From: Pyrus communis | Taxonomy: Eukaryota; Streptophyta; Magnoliopsida; Rosales; Rosaceae | Direction of reading: 5' to 3' | Assembly: GCF_963583255.1 (NCBI RefSeq) | Contig: NC_084816.1 | Span: 5,927,100-5,991,099, forward strand | Length of the DNA stretch: 64,000 bases | Part shown: piece after piece, positions 1 through 13,399 of the stretch | Layout: each line of letters starts with the position of its first letter | Numbering within the stretch: the first letter of the stretch is position 1 | Program-made: the position numbers and the translations under genes | The notes under the pieces: generated by a model | Database searches by the model: none | The model's input: the letters and a program-made list of their open reading frames with translations, nothing else | Told to the model about the DNA's origin: nothing

Positions 1-1460
1 AGTGTTTTTTTTTCCTCTCTCTTTAGAATTCACTTGCAAATTTACTAAGAATTGATTCTAAAATATTTTTGTCAAAAATGCTTTCAACTATTTTATGAGC
101 ATTTCCAAACGAGCCATAAATATAAGATATTTGATTAGAATAGACATATAAACCTAACAAGCAAGTAAAGTGCAAGTGCAGTAGAGACGTTGGGGGAGGA
201 GTGGTAGGACCACCACTCTTTGTCTAATGCATTGTTCAGGAAGAATCTGGTAAAGTGGCAAAAGGTATATCCAATTGAGAGAAGGAAATGATGAGACCCT
301 CCAATTTGGAAGTACCATTTTTTCTGCTGGTTTTTCAAGTTTTAAATCCAGAGGGCGGAAAAGCTTGTTGATGATCATGAAGCCGGCAAAGTTGTTCAAT
401 TGGGAATCTCTTCACCCGGGCCCATAACTGATGGGGACATTGCTGTATTAACACCCATGGGCCCTTGATTTGAATTGGATGTGGGGCCATGATTTCTTGG
501 GCCCAAGCTGCCACTGTGCACGAGCTATATGGTATTCGAGTGCAAGTGGAAGCCATGGTTTTTGTAATTTTTGTTCAGTAGTCCGGACTACTCAGTAGTA
601 CGAAAAATGAACGGTTATAATTGAATTGAGAAAATATTATTTTTAAACTACCAAAAAATATACTATTTTTAATTATTTTCCAACCAAATGGATATAAAAT
701 TAGACTACTATTCAGTAATAAGGAAAATGAACGATTATAATTGAATTGAGAAAATACTATTTTTAAACTACCAAAAAAAAATACTATTTTTAATTCTTTG
801 CCAATCAAATGGATATAAAACTGGACCACCCAATAGTCTGGACTTTTGAAGACTTACCCCGATTTTCGCTTGCAATGGGGAATGAATGTAAAATGAAATT
901 TCGACAAAGTTGCCTAACTAAGACAACTTTCATGTAGGAGAGCAATTTACATAAAGCATCATGTTTTAGTTCAATAATATGATGACGTGAAGAAAAAGAA
1001 AATTACACATAACATTGCATTATTGGACCAGAATGTCAAAATAGCGATGAACTCTTTCGCATGCAAGTCCTCCAAACACTTGGTGGGATGAGTGTATTTC
1101 GTATCCCGCGTAAAGTGATACACATCAACTTAATGAAGAGAGAAGAAACATGGTCCATGTCTAGTAGGGAAGGGTGAAACCACCAGTAAGATAACATGAC
1201 ACCAACTCTTACTTTAGGCTCAGAGCAGTGATGTTGCTCCATGCACATAGCTGTATATACCGCAGGTCAGAGGAGCTGGCAATGCATCACCAGGATATCA
1301 TAACATAATGCATCACCGGGATATCATAACGTTTGCCAGTAACTCACGTAACCTTTTCTACGTCTTAGCTTCTTTCTTTTGTAGACTACAAGATCTTAGT
1401 AACAAACAAGAAAATATTTGGGGGAGGGGGAGGGGGAATGAACATAGAAGAGCAAATACC
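1..1460. other. Spacer left of the ORP gene, no gene recognised
   Basis: I see no supportable coding region here. The stretch holds a two-copy tandem repeat at 592-831 (listed separately) and two copies of a roughly 23-bp sequence, atgcatcaccaggatatcat plus three bases, at about 1282 and 1308. The right part probably contains the 3' untranslated region of the minus-strand ORP gene, whose stop codon lies at 1461-1463. A plus-strand stretch at about 361-470 has coding-like codons for roughly 36 residues, but it runs into stops and matches no family I know. Confidence 0.5.
592..831. repeat. Two-copy tandem repeat, period 120 bp
   Basis: Unit 1 (592-711) and unit 2 (712 to about 831) align almost base for base: tcagtagtacgaaaaatgaa against tcagtaataaggaaaatgaa, then the same A/T-rich body ending in atggatataaaa. 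The array is bordered by gtccggacta on the left and agtctggact on the right, a loose inverted pair. It may therefore be an internally duplicated MITE; I could not assign it to a family. Confidence 0.7.
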
Positions 1461-4400
1461 TCATTCTGCAGACAGGTTACCATACTGCCATGGGTTGAAT
1501 TCAATTGATGTAACATCAACCGTATCAATGGAGTCAGAGCTATCAATTGAGGCTCGGTATTCAGTGTATTTATTGTTATATTGATAGACTTCCAAGTCAC
1601 CCCAAGGTGTAGGTGTAACTTCCTCTGTCAAGTCAAACCATCTTGGCCTAAACTGATGCTGCTTGGCCTCTCGCTCTCTCTTTTCAGCTCTCTGCCTCTC
1701 CTCCAATCTGAAAAGAAGAAAACGGCAATCAAAGGGACAATCAGTTTTTCGGGGGAACAAAGACTCAATATGCATGATGACCAATTATGTTAAATTGAAA
1801 CAAACTGATGGAAGTTTTGCTAAAAAGTTCCAACACCATCTGATTCCTTAATGGAAATAACACAAAATCCTTTTTTGTTTACAGAGAGAGAGAGAGAGAG
1901 AGAGAAAGCAAGACCTGCCCTTTTCTGCACCGGATTTGGACAGATCCCCCTTCTCAAGTGCATATCTATCAGGCCGCAAACGAGAGTCTGATGCCAACAA
2001 CTTTTTAGGAGCAGTGTCAAAGCTATTTATTTTATGTGCAAAATATGTGTACTGAAATTTGTCATTCTTTGGAACATCGGCAACATGCCAAACCTGCAGA
2101 AAAGATAAATGTATACTCTTCAGCATCTTGCCCAGCGAACTTAATTGAAATCATAAAAGGTATGATCCACTTTAAAATAAGGTTCCAGAAACAGCGAGCC
2201 TAGCGAACAAACTACTCATTATCTTATTGAAACTTTTGTTTCTGTACCAAAGGACGCAGCTGAAACCTGACATACAAATACTAGTGACGACTTTCACTAA
2301 GCATGAATAAGTAACACGCTTTTACCACACTGGTGGGACACTAGTTGTCTTAATTAATCACACACTATAATTGGTTATCCAAGAAATAATAGCATCAAAA
2401 TCTCTTACTTATGGTCAATATATGCGTGCGTGTGTGTGTAATGTGTATGTGGGCGTGTGTGATTTAACTCCAAGAAAGTAAATGCACATGTTGCAGATTA
2501 AACTTAAACCGCCTGTATAAAAAAAAATGTCACGGCCAGAGATTTCACCCTTTCCACAGCACCTACTAGAAAAATTTAGTACAACAGACAGATTCCATGA
2601 GTAACCTCTTTTAATTCTGTGCCTGGAAGGGGTTCCCCTTCCAAATCACATGGTTGATAACTCAATGACTCGTTCCATTTCCCAGTCATCAATATCTGAG
2701 GTTCCTCTGCAGCATTATAAACATATCCATCCACTTCATAGCGGCCAGCTCTGCAACCAAATATAACTTTTAATTGTACACCACTAGCAGGTGACAAGTG
2801 ACACAAAAGAGAACGGATAACTACTAAGATGATCGTATTCACTAATTTTGGGAGCTACCGATGGACATTAAAAAAGTGTAACAAATCTTTTCTAATTGTA
2901 GTTGATTGTATTGGGATAGATTATTTACAGATCCAATAAATCATTCAGAATGAAGCAGCCTTCTTGACCTTGTAATTTATAGTGACATTTGAAGCCATAC
3001 ATTAAGAGAAAAGGCAGGGTCCAAAATCTATAGAACATTGTAGATAGTTCTAAGCCCTCTAGACCAAAGAATGTACCGGCAAGAATTAACAAGGCTACAA
3101 AACAATTGAATAATTCATAGACAAACGAGCAGATATTTCATGGAATTCAAAGAAGAAAATATACCCAAACCAGCCACATGGCTGAAAATATATCACAACT
3201 TTGTCCCCAGTCGTCAGATTGGTCATGACCATCTCCCCTGGTGAATCAACCCATGTCCGGCCAAATATCAAGTTGTTTACCTTTGTGGGAGGCGGCACTA
3301 AATCTAAGACAACACCATTTCTTTTAAGAGTCACACGTGTTCTGCAAACAAACCAATAGTACGCAATTATATATATTTTTCCAAAACTTCCAGCTTAAAA
3401 CGATTAACAAGATATAGGAAACATGATGATGGTAAATAAAAGTACACTTGAAATTAATAAAGTTTCACAAAACAAACCATCTGCATCAACAAAAGTACAA
3501 ACCAACAAATTGAATCGACAAACAAATGTCCATAATAAAAAAAAAAGTTCACCTAATATCTTGATATATGAGTAGCCATGTATTGATATAAAAATACAAC
3601 TCTTATAAGAGCAAAGCTAAAGCAGGTCAATCCCTCACTAAGAAATAGCTTTAGAAATTGCTCAAAAAACGGAACAAGAGGGATAAATGAAAACCCTTCT
3701 ATTCACACACGGTAATGGCATCCAAAATGCAAACTACAATGTTTGGGAGAACATAAAATAGGTTCACAACTAAATATTTGTTAAAAGAAACATGAAAGCA
3801 GTGTATTACCTTCCAACAGGGTAAACATCAAGCGAATTCCCTAAAAATTTAGTTTTAAGTTTTGAAGTCACATCATAAGTGAAATGCTCATTCTCTGCAT
3901 GCCCAGCACTCATTGGTGGATGATGACTCACCTGGAATAATGATGTATGATGAATCATTTAACATTATTTATAGTGTTAAATGGAAGACAGAAGAACATG
4001 CAAGAAAAACTAATGAGGAAGCACTTGAAATTCTACAAATGATTACTCAGACGTATAAAATAGCTTTAGGGTTGGTCCATCTCTTGAAGGTTCCCAAAAG
4101 ATCTTTTGCGAAGTTCTCACAGAAAGGGTCTTTTTGGAGAGGTTCTGAAATCAACTTATCCAGGAAGATGGTACTTTTACTTATTGAGTAGGGCAAAGGT
4201 CTAACGACCTCAAAACTCTCAAAAGCTCATACTCAGGACAACTAAAAGACTTAGGACAGTGGTATCCCCCAAAAGCTCACCTGCTCTGCAATAAATGTTA
4301 CCCCTGAGTGATTAACCATTTCATAGGTCTCCCCAAGGATAGGGTTGAACGGCTTCCATGTCCGCTGGTAGGCATAGTAGACCGATATAGCCCATGATGC

Positions 4401-5981
4401 TGCAATGAATAACATACAGTCATGCAAACAGTAATACTTGCACACGAACCGCAAAAAAAATTCAAATGAAAGGCACTCACTGGCAAACGCCAACTGCATA
4501 TAAGGATCCTCACATTCATCAGCGCGATCCAACAAGTATGAATACTCCATTAACTGTCACAGACATTGCACAATTTATACAATAATCAACTATAAATACA
4601 GTGTGCATAAAATCCCAGGCATACCAAACTGTGCAGATATTAAGTAGCACAAACCTCAGCCATCTTCTGCAACATTGTCATCGGCTCAAAAATAAGTACA
4701 GGAAGAGTCACCATTGATGTCACATCTGAGCCAATATACTTCTGCATCATCCTCCAGTAACTATCTCGTTCCTTAAACAGTGAAAATGCAGAGAGCTCAA
4801 TGTTTCAGGATGAATAAGCCATGCAGGCTAAGAATAACGAACAGAATTTTATTTTTGAAGAATAAAAGCAGAAGCGATGCAGTTTATTAGTTAATGATAG
4901 GATGCCTATCACAATGGCAAGACCACCAAGATTCCACAAGCTTTGCACTTTAATTGCCGGATTAAACATGGAAATGGCAAATTACAACACCTATATATAT
5001 ATATATATATATGAATAACAAAAATAAAGACGACATGCCTTCCCGAACAAATAGCCAACAAACATATAAAAACACAGTTGAAATAGACAATACTCTAACT
5101 CCTAACAACCCACTTATCAGCAAGAAAATGGTAACTAAGAGAAACACATCCCTTGAAAGATAGAAAGTAGAAACAAAAAAATCATTGTACCTCCTGCTTC
5201 CATCTTCCTCTTTGAGCTTCCTCCTCTGCATCTTCTTTGCCTCCCTCTGGATTGATGACTTCCACCCCTTCATAACCAAGCAACCTAAAAGCAGCAGGAG
5301 AGCCAGATTCTCAACCAACAGAACTCACTCCTTAATAAAATATCATAAGGACTAGGGCATATTTTTCATAATTAGTAAAGTACACAAGAAAATGAATGTA
5401 GCGCACAAAAGTACAGAAAAAACACCCAGAATATAAGTAGCACGATGACGATGAACATGAAAGTTATATATATAATGACTCAACCAGATAATTAATATGA
5501 TGCTTACTCTCTGGTATATCAGGAAAATTCATTATAATTTTAAATGCTTTAAAAATATAAGTAAAATCAAGTTTGTACCAATATCTATAATAAGTTAAGA
5601 ATTTCATTCCCAGTTAGAGACCTGCCTCTTTAATAACTAGTGGAGTATTATCCAAGGCACCCTTACCTAGCAAGTAATAAGCACTTCTTTGTTCAAATAC
5701 TTTATAGCAAGAGAATTATGTTAACGACTATAACATGGAAGAACCATCTAATACTGGCCTGTGCATAAATATCAAAACTACATGACCAATTCCTTATTCA
5801 AATCTAAGTTTGTAGGACCCTAATGATCTTAGATCACATGCAAACACACATACACAGAGTACTTGTTATAATCTCCAACATAAGACGTCTCATCAGCTGA
5901 TTAAAACACTAGCTCAACTGTCCCCTAGTAAGGGAGACACCCGAGGCTCGATCAAACAAAAAAAAGAGGTAAAAAAAAAGA

Positions 5982-6020
<39 letters not shown>

Positions 6021-6600
6021 CTAGCTCAAGTGAAAAATCCAACTTGTATCGTAATTCAAAAGCAGATACAAAGACCACATTGTCTCTTAAACCCTTCTAA
6101 ACCAGAATTCAGTATCCTTGGTATGATCACTAATCAAACCACGAAATGCTACTTAGCGAAAACCCAAAATTTCCATTCACTATCCTTGTTACGAAAACTA
6201 ATCAAAACCAAAACTTTCCATTCAACAATTCACTATACATCACAGTCATCAAATGCAGCCCGAAACCCCGAAAGAGTGACACATTTCGGTAAAAGAGTTG
6301 GACCGAATCCGATCACATGAAAAATAAAAAATTCACAGCTCAATCAAATTACAGAACCTAAACCAAACCATGAACTGATTACGAGTATATCTACACAGGA
6401 AACAAACAATCAGGGTTTGACGAAGACGGCATGAGTTCAATTCCAAAGGAAGAAAATTTCAAGTGTAAAAATGAATTACGAGAAAGGAAGAAAAAAGCTA
6501 ACCCGCCGACGGATCGGTGCATGGCGTTGCCGAACATGGAGAGGCCAGAACTCATGGCTGCGAAAAAGCCCTTGCTCTGATCCTTCTCTGGGCTACCCAT
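1461..6600 (-). CDS. Oxysterol-binding protein-related protein, ORP3 type
   Basis: Lipid-transfer protein of the OSBP/ORP family, short form without a PH domain. It likely moves sterols or phosphoinositides between ER and other membranes; this role is known for the family, not shown here. Ten exons (minus strand): 6503-6600, 5191-5284, 4655-4771, 4481-4553, 4281-4399, 3810-3931, 3165-3341, 2606-2750, 1915-2093, 1461-1707. All borders are GT-AG and the phases join without a break into 456 codons plus stop, the usual length for plant ORP3 proteins. The family signature EQVSHHPP (residues 166-173) spans the exon 5/6 junction. Also visible are [16 protein letters not shown] (about 145-160), [12 protein letters not shown] in exon 7, [13 protein letters not shown] in exon 8 and the C-terminal [11 protein letters not shown]. 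The N-terminus [20 protein letters not shown] is typical of ORP3A/B/C. Exact paralogue not assigned. Confidence 0.93.
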
Positions 6601-7816
6601 CTCTCTCTCTCTAGATTCTGTGCCAAATGTTAAAAGCCTAATTCGAAAATTGGAAAATGAAAGGGAAGAAAAGTACGAAAAACAGAGGAAAAGCGTACGG
6701 AAAATTTGCCAATAGGATTAAGAAACGAGGAACCTAGAAACGGAGAGAAGGGAGGCAGGTGGGGGTAGATCTGTAATTTCAGATAACAGCGAGGACCTGA
6801 CGCACTGGCGATCAGTTTTGGACGTTTGACGTCTCATTAGTTAAAAATAAAAACTTCACTAATTTAATAATCAACAACTACGTTATGTAACTTTAAAATT
6901 TAATTTAAATCCTAACATAGTAACATTATTCGGAAATCAAATCATTTTAGAAGCCTTTTAACAAAACACACGAATTCTAAATAGCCATGTATATTTTTAC
7001 GAAAATACTCTCAACTTATATTCAATATAAAGTCATATATTATAAAAATGTAAATCAACTCGATACTATATATTGATACTGCATCAATGTATTGTTGTTA
7101 CTATATCAAAAATATTATTGGTATTGTATTAATATGTTGTTATTATGGTATCAATAAAGTTAGGGGTATTTTCATGTCTTTATATAACCATTTTGGCAAA
7201 TTAGTACAAATGAAGTATTAGTATACTTCTAGATGATATTGTGAAGGTTGTTAAGATTCGAGCTGTTCGTATAAATTATTTTGTTTGATATTTTTCTTTG
7301 TTTAATGTTGTGGTTTTGTTTAATGTTGTGGATCCATAATGTAAATATATCGTTCATTCTATTAATAAAATTACCAAAATATTTTGCTCGGTCTTGGACC
7401 CAAATATAAAAAAAGGAATTAGAATAAGATCAGAATTCGATTTCTTTCAACGTGACGTGAAATTGAGTTAGGAATAAGACTGACCTACTTGATGAGAATA
7501 AACGGTGTCGTTTTGGGCGTTGGTCTTTTAGAACAATCTGGATACCCAACTTTACCAGCAGCAGCACCAAACTACTTACTCCCACCCAAAAACCCAATCG
7601 CATCAGATCTACAGCGAAGCTCTTCCATTTTTCTATTCAATTATTTATTTTTCAAATTTAATCTCTCTCTCTCTCTCTCTCAATCTCTCCGCCCAAATCC
7701 AAAACCCTAGCGAGCTCTGATCGTCCCTCTGCAAGTGCGGCAGAAACCCACTGAATTGTGTGAAGGTTTGGGGCGGATTTTATTAATTCCAGTAAAAGTG
7801 TGCGCTTTTTCGAAGC
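6601..7816. promoter_or_regulatory. Divergent promoter region between ORP and RAB5IF-like genes
   Basis: The two flanking genes are transcribed away from each other, so this 1.2-kb spacer should hold both promoters. The right end is a pyrimidine-rich leader with a (TC)n run at about 7664-7690, typical of a plant 5' untranslated region, ahead of the ATG at 7817. The centre (about 6850-7400) is A/T-rich and unremarkable. I name no specific core promoter element. Confidence 0.5.
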
Positions 7817-9604
7817 ATGAAAGAAGGTAAATCAGTGAAATTGAACGGTCAACAGCAGCAGTCGCAGCAGCACCAGAACGGTCACTTGTCGCCGTTCAAA
7901 TTCGCCAAGTTGTTGGATCCGGAAGCTACGTGGGACAAGGTACTACAACTTCCCCATCGTTGATCACTGTGATTTGTTTGGTTGCCGGGAAGTTCGATGG
8001 AGAACGAACTAGAAAAAGAAGTTTGAATCTCGGGTATCTATTGAAGCATTGCAATTTATAATGGGTTCCTGAGATTTTGGAATTTAAGGGCAATATTGAA
8101 ACGCTCAAATTTATTGAGTATAATGAGCAGAAACTGTTGGGGAGGATTAATAAATTCTGCTTTGGTTAATATTTCGCATGGCTTTCTGATTGCCCTGTTG
8201 GTAACTTTGACTTGAATGATTTACTTTGTGTGTTTGTGTATGTGTGCAGGATCAATTGGGAGATGTCTTGCATTGGATTCGACAAGCAATGGCCCTCGCT
8301 TGTGGGCTGCTGTGGGGTGCAATACCGTTGGTCGGAGGTATATGGTTCGTCATGTAAGTTGATGGTTGCACACCTTCTTCATTGCTTGTCACAGTTTCCA
8401 TTTACTCGACGCCATCATTGTTTTGTGTTGCTTATCGGTGATCAGCTCGTTTAGCGAGAATACTCATTCGGATCATTAGGAACCCATCAAATCAAATCTT
8501 AGGCTGGAATCTCCCAATGGAACGTTGTTAGCCTAATGCTAAGAAATCAGTAGTAACGGACTTTAAAACTTGTTTGGGGCTGCCGTTATTTGGATTGTCA
8601 AAGATAATTACAATTACGCGGAGACTTAGATTCTCTAGGCTGTAGGTGTTACTTTCAAAACATAAAACAATTCATTCATGATTTGTATTTAATCGTTAGG
8701 GGTGTTGAGTTCAGAAGCTTATCGCTGCTGAGAATCTTAATAGCCTAGATGAACACTAGTGGATTCTAATTTTAGAAAGTTGTTCTCCGAATCGACATAT
8801 TAAATGAAGAGCTAGTGAACTATTTGAGTCTTGCCTTCTTTGGGGATTATGTGAAGAAGCCATATAATGTCATAGAGCAGTTACAGCAGCTACCTTATTG
8901 AAACGTATGCTAGAAGAGTTACCCTGTTAAACTTTAGTTTTTGTAAATCATATTGCTTGACATGGTCTTGGCCTTGGTGAGTTCAACTGTAAAGCTGGAG
9001 CATTCATCAAATTGCTTCTGCAATATTGTACTTCTCAAAAAGAGATAATTGCCGTAACTTGGAACTCAGTGCAGACAGTTTTCAGTTTACTGTACCAAGT
9101 TGATAGGTTTACGCAGAGTTTCAGGTCAAGAGAAAGGAACATGTGCTCAAATTGGATGTCATTACTTCCCACATAATCGTTTTATCTTTTGATGGTTTTG
9201 AGTTTTCACTAATGTAGCATATGCTTCCACTGTCTTCTGATAACATTTTTCTTTTTCTCAAAATTATTGTCATATATAATCATTTTATGGTTTTCTTTTT
9301 TTTCTCTCACAGTTTTCTGGTGATATCAACTGGAATTATATATGGCTACTACGCAATGATACTAAAGGTTGACGAAGAAGACTTTGGTGGTCATGGAGCT
9401 CTTCTCCAAGAGGGGCTTTTCGCTTCTATAACTCTTTTTCTGGTAATTTTCATACTTTTACGGCCTCTTACCCCTTGAGAAATTACCACCTTGTATAAAT
9501 TAAGATTAATCGGTTTCCTTGAGTCATTGACCTTTTTCTCATATCCCCTTGTTTCTGTTTTTCAGCTTGCCTGGATTCTAGTATACAGCTTGGGACACTT
9601 CTGA
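7817..9604 (+). CDS. RAB5IF / Rab5-interacting family small membrane protein
   Basis: Small ER-type multi-pass membrane protein of the Rab5-interacting (RAB5IF/C20orf24) family. Animal relatives act in insertion of multi-pass membrane proteins at the ER; the plant role is inferred only from family. Four exons: 7817-7939, 8250-8353, 9313-9442, 9566-9604, all GT-AG, phases continuous, 131 residues. The N-terminus is polar and Gln-rich (a run of glutamines around residues 12-20), followed by LSPFKFAKLLDPEATWDKDQ, the family's start of homology. Hydrophobic segments follow: LACGLLWGAIPLVGGIWFVI, FLVISTGIIYGYYAMIL and LFASITLFLLAWILVYSLGH. The protein ends GHF*. The first ATG of the leader opens the frame directly after a stop-rich CT leader, so this start is the natural one. 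Confidence 0.88.
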
Positions 9605-10497
9605 TTCGCTATCCATCCATTATCGCCATCATTTCCATTGCGGTGGTGTTCACCTATAGGACTTTGGTTGCATGAAGAACGATAACCTTGGATACGATGA
9701 GAAAGTTCCCTTTAGAAGTCGTTAAGTCATTACTGTTTCCTCGTTTCTTTATGATTAAGCAAACGTTATTAGCATGGTGATTAGATGTTCGGGTCAATGT
9801 TCCTTCAAACGTCCACGCAATGTAGCAATGTCTGGCCTGCACAGAACTGATGATAATCAAAATTGTTTTGGCAGCCGCAAATAAAAGTACCTGCAAGCAT
9901 TATTCTTGTAGATTTAGCTGACAATCATTTATGTGCTTGAGCAATTTTTGAGTGTGACGAGACGATGCGCAGAGTACGTTATATGCAGGATTTACAGTCG
10001 TTATGGAATGTATTGCTCAATGAGTAGTTTATCTTCAAACTCGGCCCAAAAAAATGGGGCACCGGTTTCACGAAAAGCAGGAACAACTTTTGTGGTTAGT
10101 CCCAAAATTTGGATGTGAAACTTTGGGAGTCTTCATTTCAGCACAAATAAACGAAAGGCATCATATTGTCAATTTGGACTAAACACGCAAATAAGAATTT
10201 ATGCAATCAGATCGACAATTTGATAACGTAATATGTCATATTTTATTCAAAATGAACATTTCCATTAGGTGGAACTCCCTACTGTATATACCGAACAATA
10301 ATATCAGAATGCGATCGAAGAAACTCAGCTGTCGAATGACCAATGACAATAACTTGTGAGAAATACATTCGGACTGGCTCTATTCAGGTAAGAATGAGGT
10401 TTATTACATTATAATTTGGAAAGAAGATGACTTGAATGAATTGTCCTACTGTATATAAGCTTCCAATATGCATTTGTCCTTTGGAGTTCGAAGACAT
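9605..10497. other. Convergent 3' spacer
   Basis: Lies between the stop codons of the plus-strand RAB5IF-like gene and the minus-strand PGR5-like gene, so it should contain both 3' untranslated regions. No coding sequence, RNA gene or clear repeat seen. Confidence 0.6.
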
Positions 10498-12923
10498 TTA
10501 TAGCCGTCTTCGGAGTTGGCTTCTGCCTCTTCGCGAAACAAGATAGATACGGCCGTAGACCCATCTTCTACCGAGTGGTGAAACAGATTTCTGCACAAAA
10601 ATAACCTCCAATGTAAACAAAAAACATACTCAATGATTTGATTCTATAAAATGGCAATGGAACATATATCTTTTCGAACTCCTACATCCATTCAGTAATC
10701 AGAGAACCTATCAACATTTCAAAAACATAAAAACGGAAGTATCAACAGAACCAAGGATTTGACCCGGGCAGTTTAGCGCCATGAGAAGAGCGAAGGAGGC
10801 ACTTTCCCAAGTGAGAAAGTGAGGCCATTTACCACAAAACCTCACAATACCTAAGATACACAACGTGGCAAGAGCGATGCTATATATATCACATTTCTGA
10901 CATATCTTACATAAGCAGGATTGACTTCCGTAAGAGATATGATTAGCAATGTTTTAAATAAATGTAGTTTTATTGAAATTGCCAAGAATATTCGGTGCAA
11001 GAATACTTTCCAATCCTGTTCAGTTACCCTTTACAGAAGCCATTTACAGTAATAGGTTCTGGGTGTGTACTGGTTAAGATTATGAATCCTCAATTAAATT
11101 ACTGATATTTGCTTTGGATTTTCTCATAATTGTTTTCAGACCTTTACAAAATAAGAACAAATGTTAAACATATGAATTTTCGGATGTGAGAAACAAAAGA
11201 GAACTAAGTTACCTCAACCTTGGTACGGAACTCTAACAAGCATTCACACACATGACAATTTGCTCTATGCGGTGAGTTATTAGACTGATCGGATTCCACA
11301 AATGCAAACACCTACAGAAAGATTATGTTGAAATCAGAAGAAGAAAACGGATGTCTAAAAAATTAATTGTTTTTAGAGTTCTCAGACTGAATCAACTGAC
11401 CTCATCGCCACAATTTGGGCATACCCCTTTTAGTGCCACTAAGTCATTTCTCCATAGGCCTTTAAGTACTTTAACTGTGAAAAAGGTCACTTTAGAATAT
11501 GCTGACACTTCAAACAATTATAATATCATTGAAAGTTATACGTATTCCTAATCGATACCCAACACCCACAGTACATAGCAAAAGAATTTGACATCATATT
11601 TGAAAGAAAAAAAAAAGGAAAGAAAAGCAAAATTCCACAACATCTAAAATTCTTAACGCTTTAGAAGAGAATGAATGCAGGTTTACTTACCGGAAGCTGA
11701 TCCAATTGGGTAACCGATAACACAACCCAGTGTCATGAAGAGAATGGAATTTAGAATGGAAAGAGCAGACGCTTGGTTTATATAAGAAAATCCCGGATTG
11801 AAAGCATCTTCATAAGCTAGTCCCACAGAGTAAACTATGGGCACAAGACACGCTGAAGTGCCAAAAGCAAGAAAGACGATCCAAATGCTCGCTAATGCAA
11901 AAACCTGTGATAAATCTTCCTGCCCTACATCCATGTCACTCAATATTCAAGGGGAGAAAGAATGACAGAATCCACTTTTTCTATTCACCAAATATCATAG
12001 CATAACAAATGGTCCAATAACAAAAACAGTTTGGTTTATAACTAACGTCGCAGTTGGTAACTGAGCCACATACATGAAGGGACGATTGTCAACAATTGAT
12101 GTATGTAATTCTGCACCAAGTCTCATGAACATACATCAACACTGACAATCATCCAAACGTGCGAGCAAACACTTTGTTTGCTTATTTAACCAAATGAGTG
12201 GCAAACTATCAAATCCCAATTACCCTAACGTCAATTCAAGCATAACTATACTTTCATTTCCTCTTATCTTCCCATATTTTAAAGCAATATTCATGAATTA
12301 ATGCCAAAATTAGAAACAATACTTCAAAAAAAAAAAAAACTCAATAAAAACCAATTACCTCAGCATCTGCATAAGTTGATTGTCTCCTAAGACTACAACG
12401 TGGGTATTTCATGACGCATTTCGAGCCGTACCATCTTAGCTTCAACTGTTCTTCCAATCAATTGCAAAATTTGTCAACAACAAAAACCAAAACTTGAAAC
12501 AAAAAAACATTGGCCTGTCAAAAATCTATGAACTCATAAGTCACAGAATCATACCTCTACTCTATCAAACATGTCATCAACTATCAAAGGGTCGCCACTG
12601 TAATACGCATCACGTGCCTGCCACGTGCACCACCAATCAATCAAATTTCAAAATTCATCCAAACCCAGAAAATTAAATTTAGTTAATTGCTGGAAAAAAA
12701 TATGGAAGGGGCTTACTTGGCTGTAGAGGGCTTCGAGGGTTTCCTTGCTGGCGGTTTCGATGGGGCCGACGTAGATACAGTAGGGGCCCTCGGCGAGGGT
12801 ATCGCGGGTCGTCGGATAGTTACCGCCGGAGGAGATTCGAACGGAGAACGGAGCTCCGGCGGTTCTAGGGTTTACTCTGGACCCCACTAAGCGCGGAGTG
12901 AAGGAGGCGCTCGTGGCCGCCAT
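10498..12923 (-). CDS. PGR5-like A protein (PGRL family), chloroplast membrane
   Basis: Protein of the PGR5-like family; PGRL1 relatives support cyclic electron flow around photosystem I in thylakoids. The function of this A-type branch is inferred. Seven exons (minus): 12717-12923, 12555-12617, 12359-12445, 11691-11919, 11401-11474, 11213-11311, 10498-10590; phases join into 283 residues. Visible landmarks: ARDAYYSGDPLIVDDMFDRV (exon 2), KLRWYGSKCVMKYPRCSLRR (exon 3), two membrane segments in exon 4 (around residues 127-152 and 170-190), then the Cys pairs CPNC (214-217) and CHVCEC (239-244) typical of the family, and a basic tail GRRWVYGRIYLVSRRGR. I chose the ATG at 12923 because MAATSASF is followed by a Ser/Arg-rich, acid-poor transit-peptide-like segment and the context is ccATGG. 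An in-frame ATG at 13088 would add 55 residues. Confidence 0.9.
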
Positions 12924-13128
12924 GGAATTGGAGCTGAAGTAAGCGGTTGAGAGAGGGGAGAGAGAGCGAGAGAGTTTGGGCCACGGAAATGGTTTTGGCG
13001 CGTAAATATCTGGGTGGTTTGATTGGCTGTGGTTGGTCGGAAACATGGAGAGGATGCTTTTCAAGGCGATACGCGACGTCGTTTTCATGAAAGAAGGGAC
13101 AAAGCAAAAATGGAAAATTAAAAAAGAC

Positions 13129-13200
13129 TGCGTTTGCCGGGAGTCGAACCCGGGTCTATTGCTTGGAAGGCAATTATCCTAACCGTTGGACTACAAACGC
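13129..13200 (-). tRNA. tRNA-Gly (anticodon TCC)
   Basis: The minus strand folds as a full cloverleaf of 72 nt. The acceptor stem GCGTTTG pairs perfectly with CAAACGC, with discriminator A. The D-arm contains the box A sequence TAGTCCAACGGTTAGG. The anticodon stem-loop TTGCCTTCCAAGCAA gives anticodon TCC, and the T-arm CCGGGTTCGACTCCCGG contains box B GGTTCGACTC. The CCA end is not encoded and there is no intron. It lies 205 bp upstream of the PGR5-like gene's chosen ATG, on the same strand, so a Pol III gene sits in that gene's promoter area. Confidence 0.96.
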
Positions 13201-13399
13201 TCGCTGTTAAGTTCGTTTCTGAAAAGTTACTAACTGTTAAATCTTGAAACATTGCAAGTTAAGAACTTTGCACAAAAAATTGGATTATTACTCACTCAAA
13301 AAAGAGTTTGTGTATACACAAATATTTTGAATTCCTTACCTAATGTATGGTTAGTGAGAAGGGTTAGGGCTGGTATAGCATTGTTGAAATTATTTTAAA

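Noticed and set aside
335..556. Possible exon relic with coding-like codons on both strands
   Set aside because: Plus frame hits stops and no protein family is recognisable, so I cannot support a gene.
6000..6019. Poly-A run as a retrogene or LINE tail
   Set aside because: Within the first intron of the ORP gene, without a coding body or target duplication that I could find.
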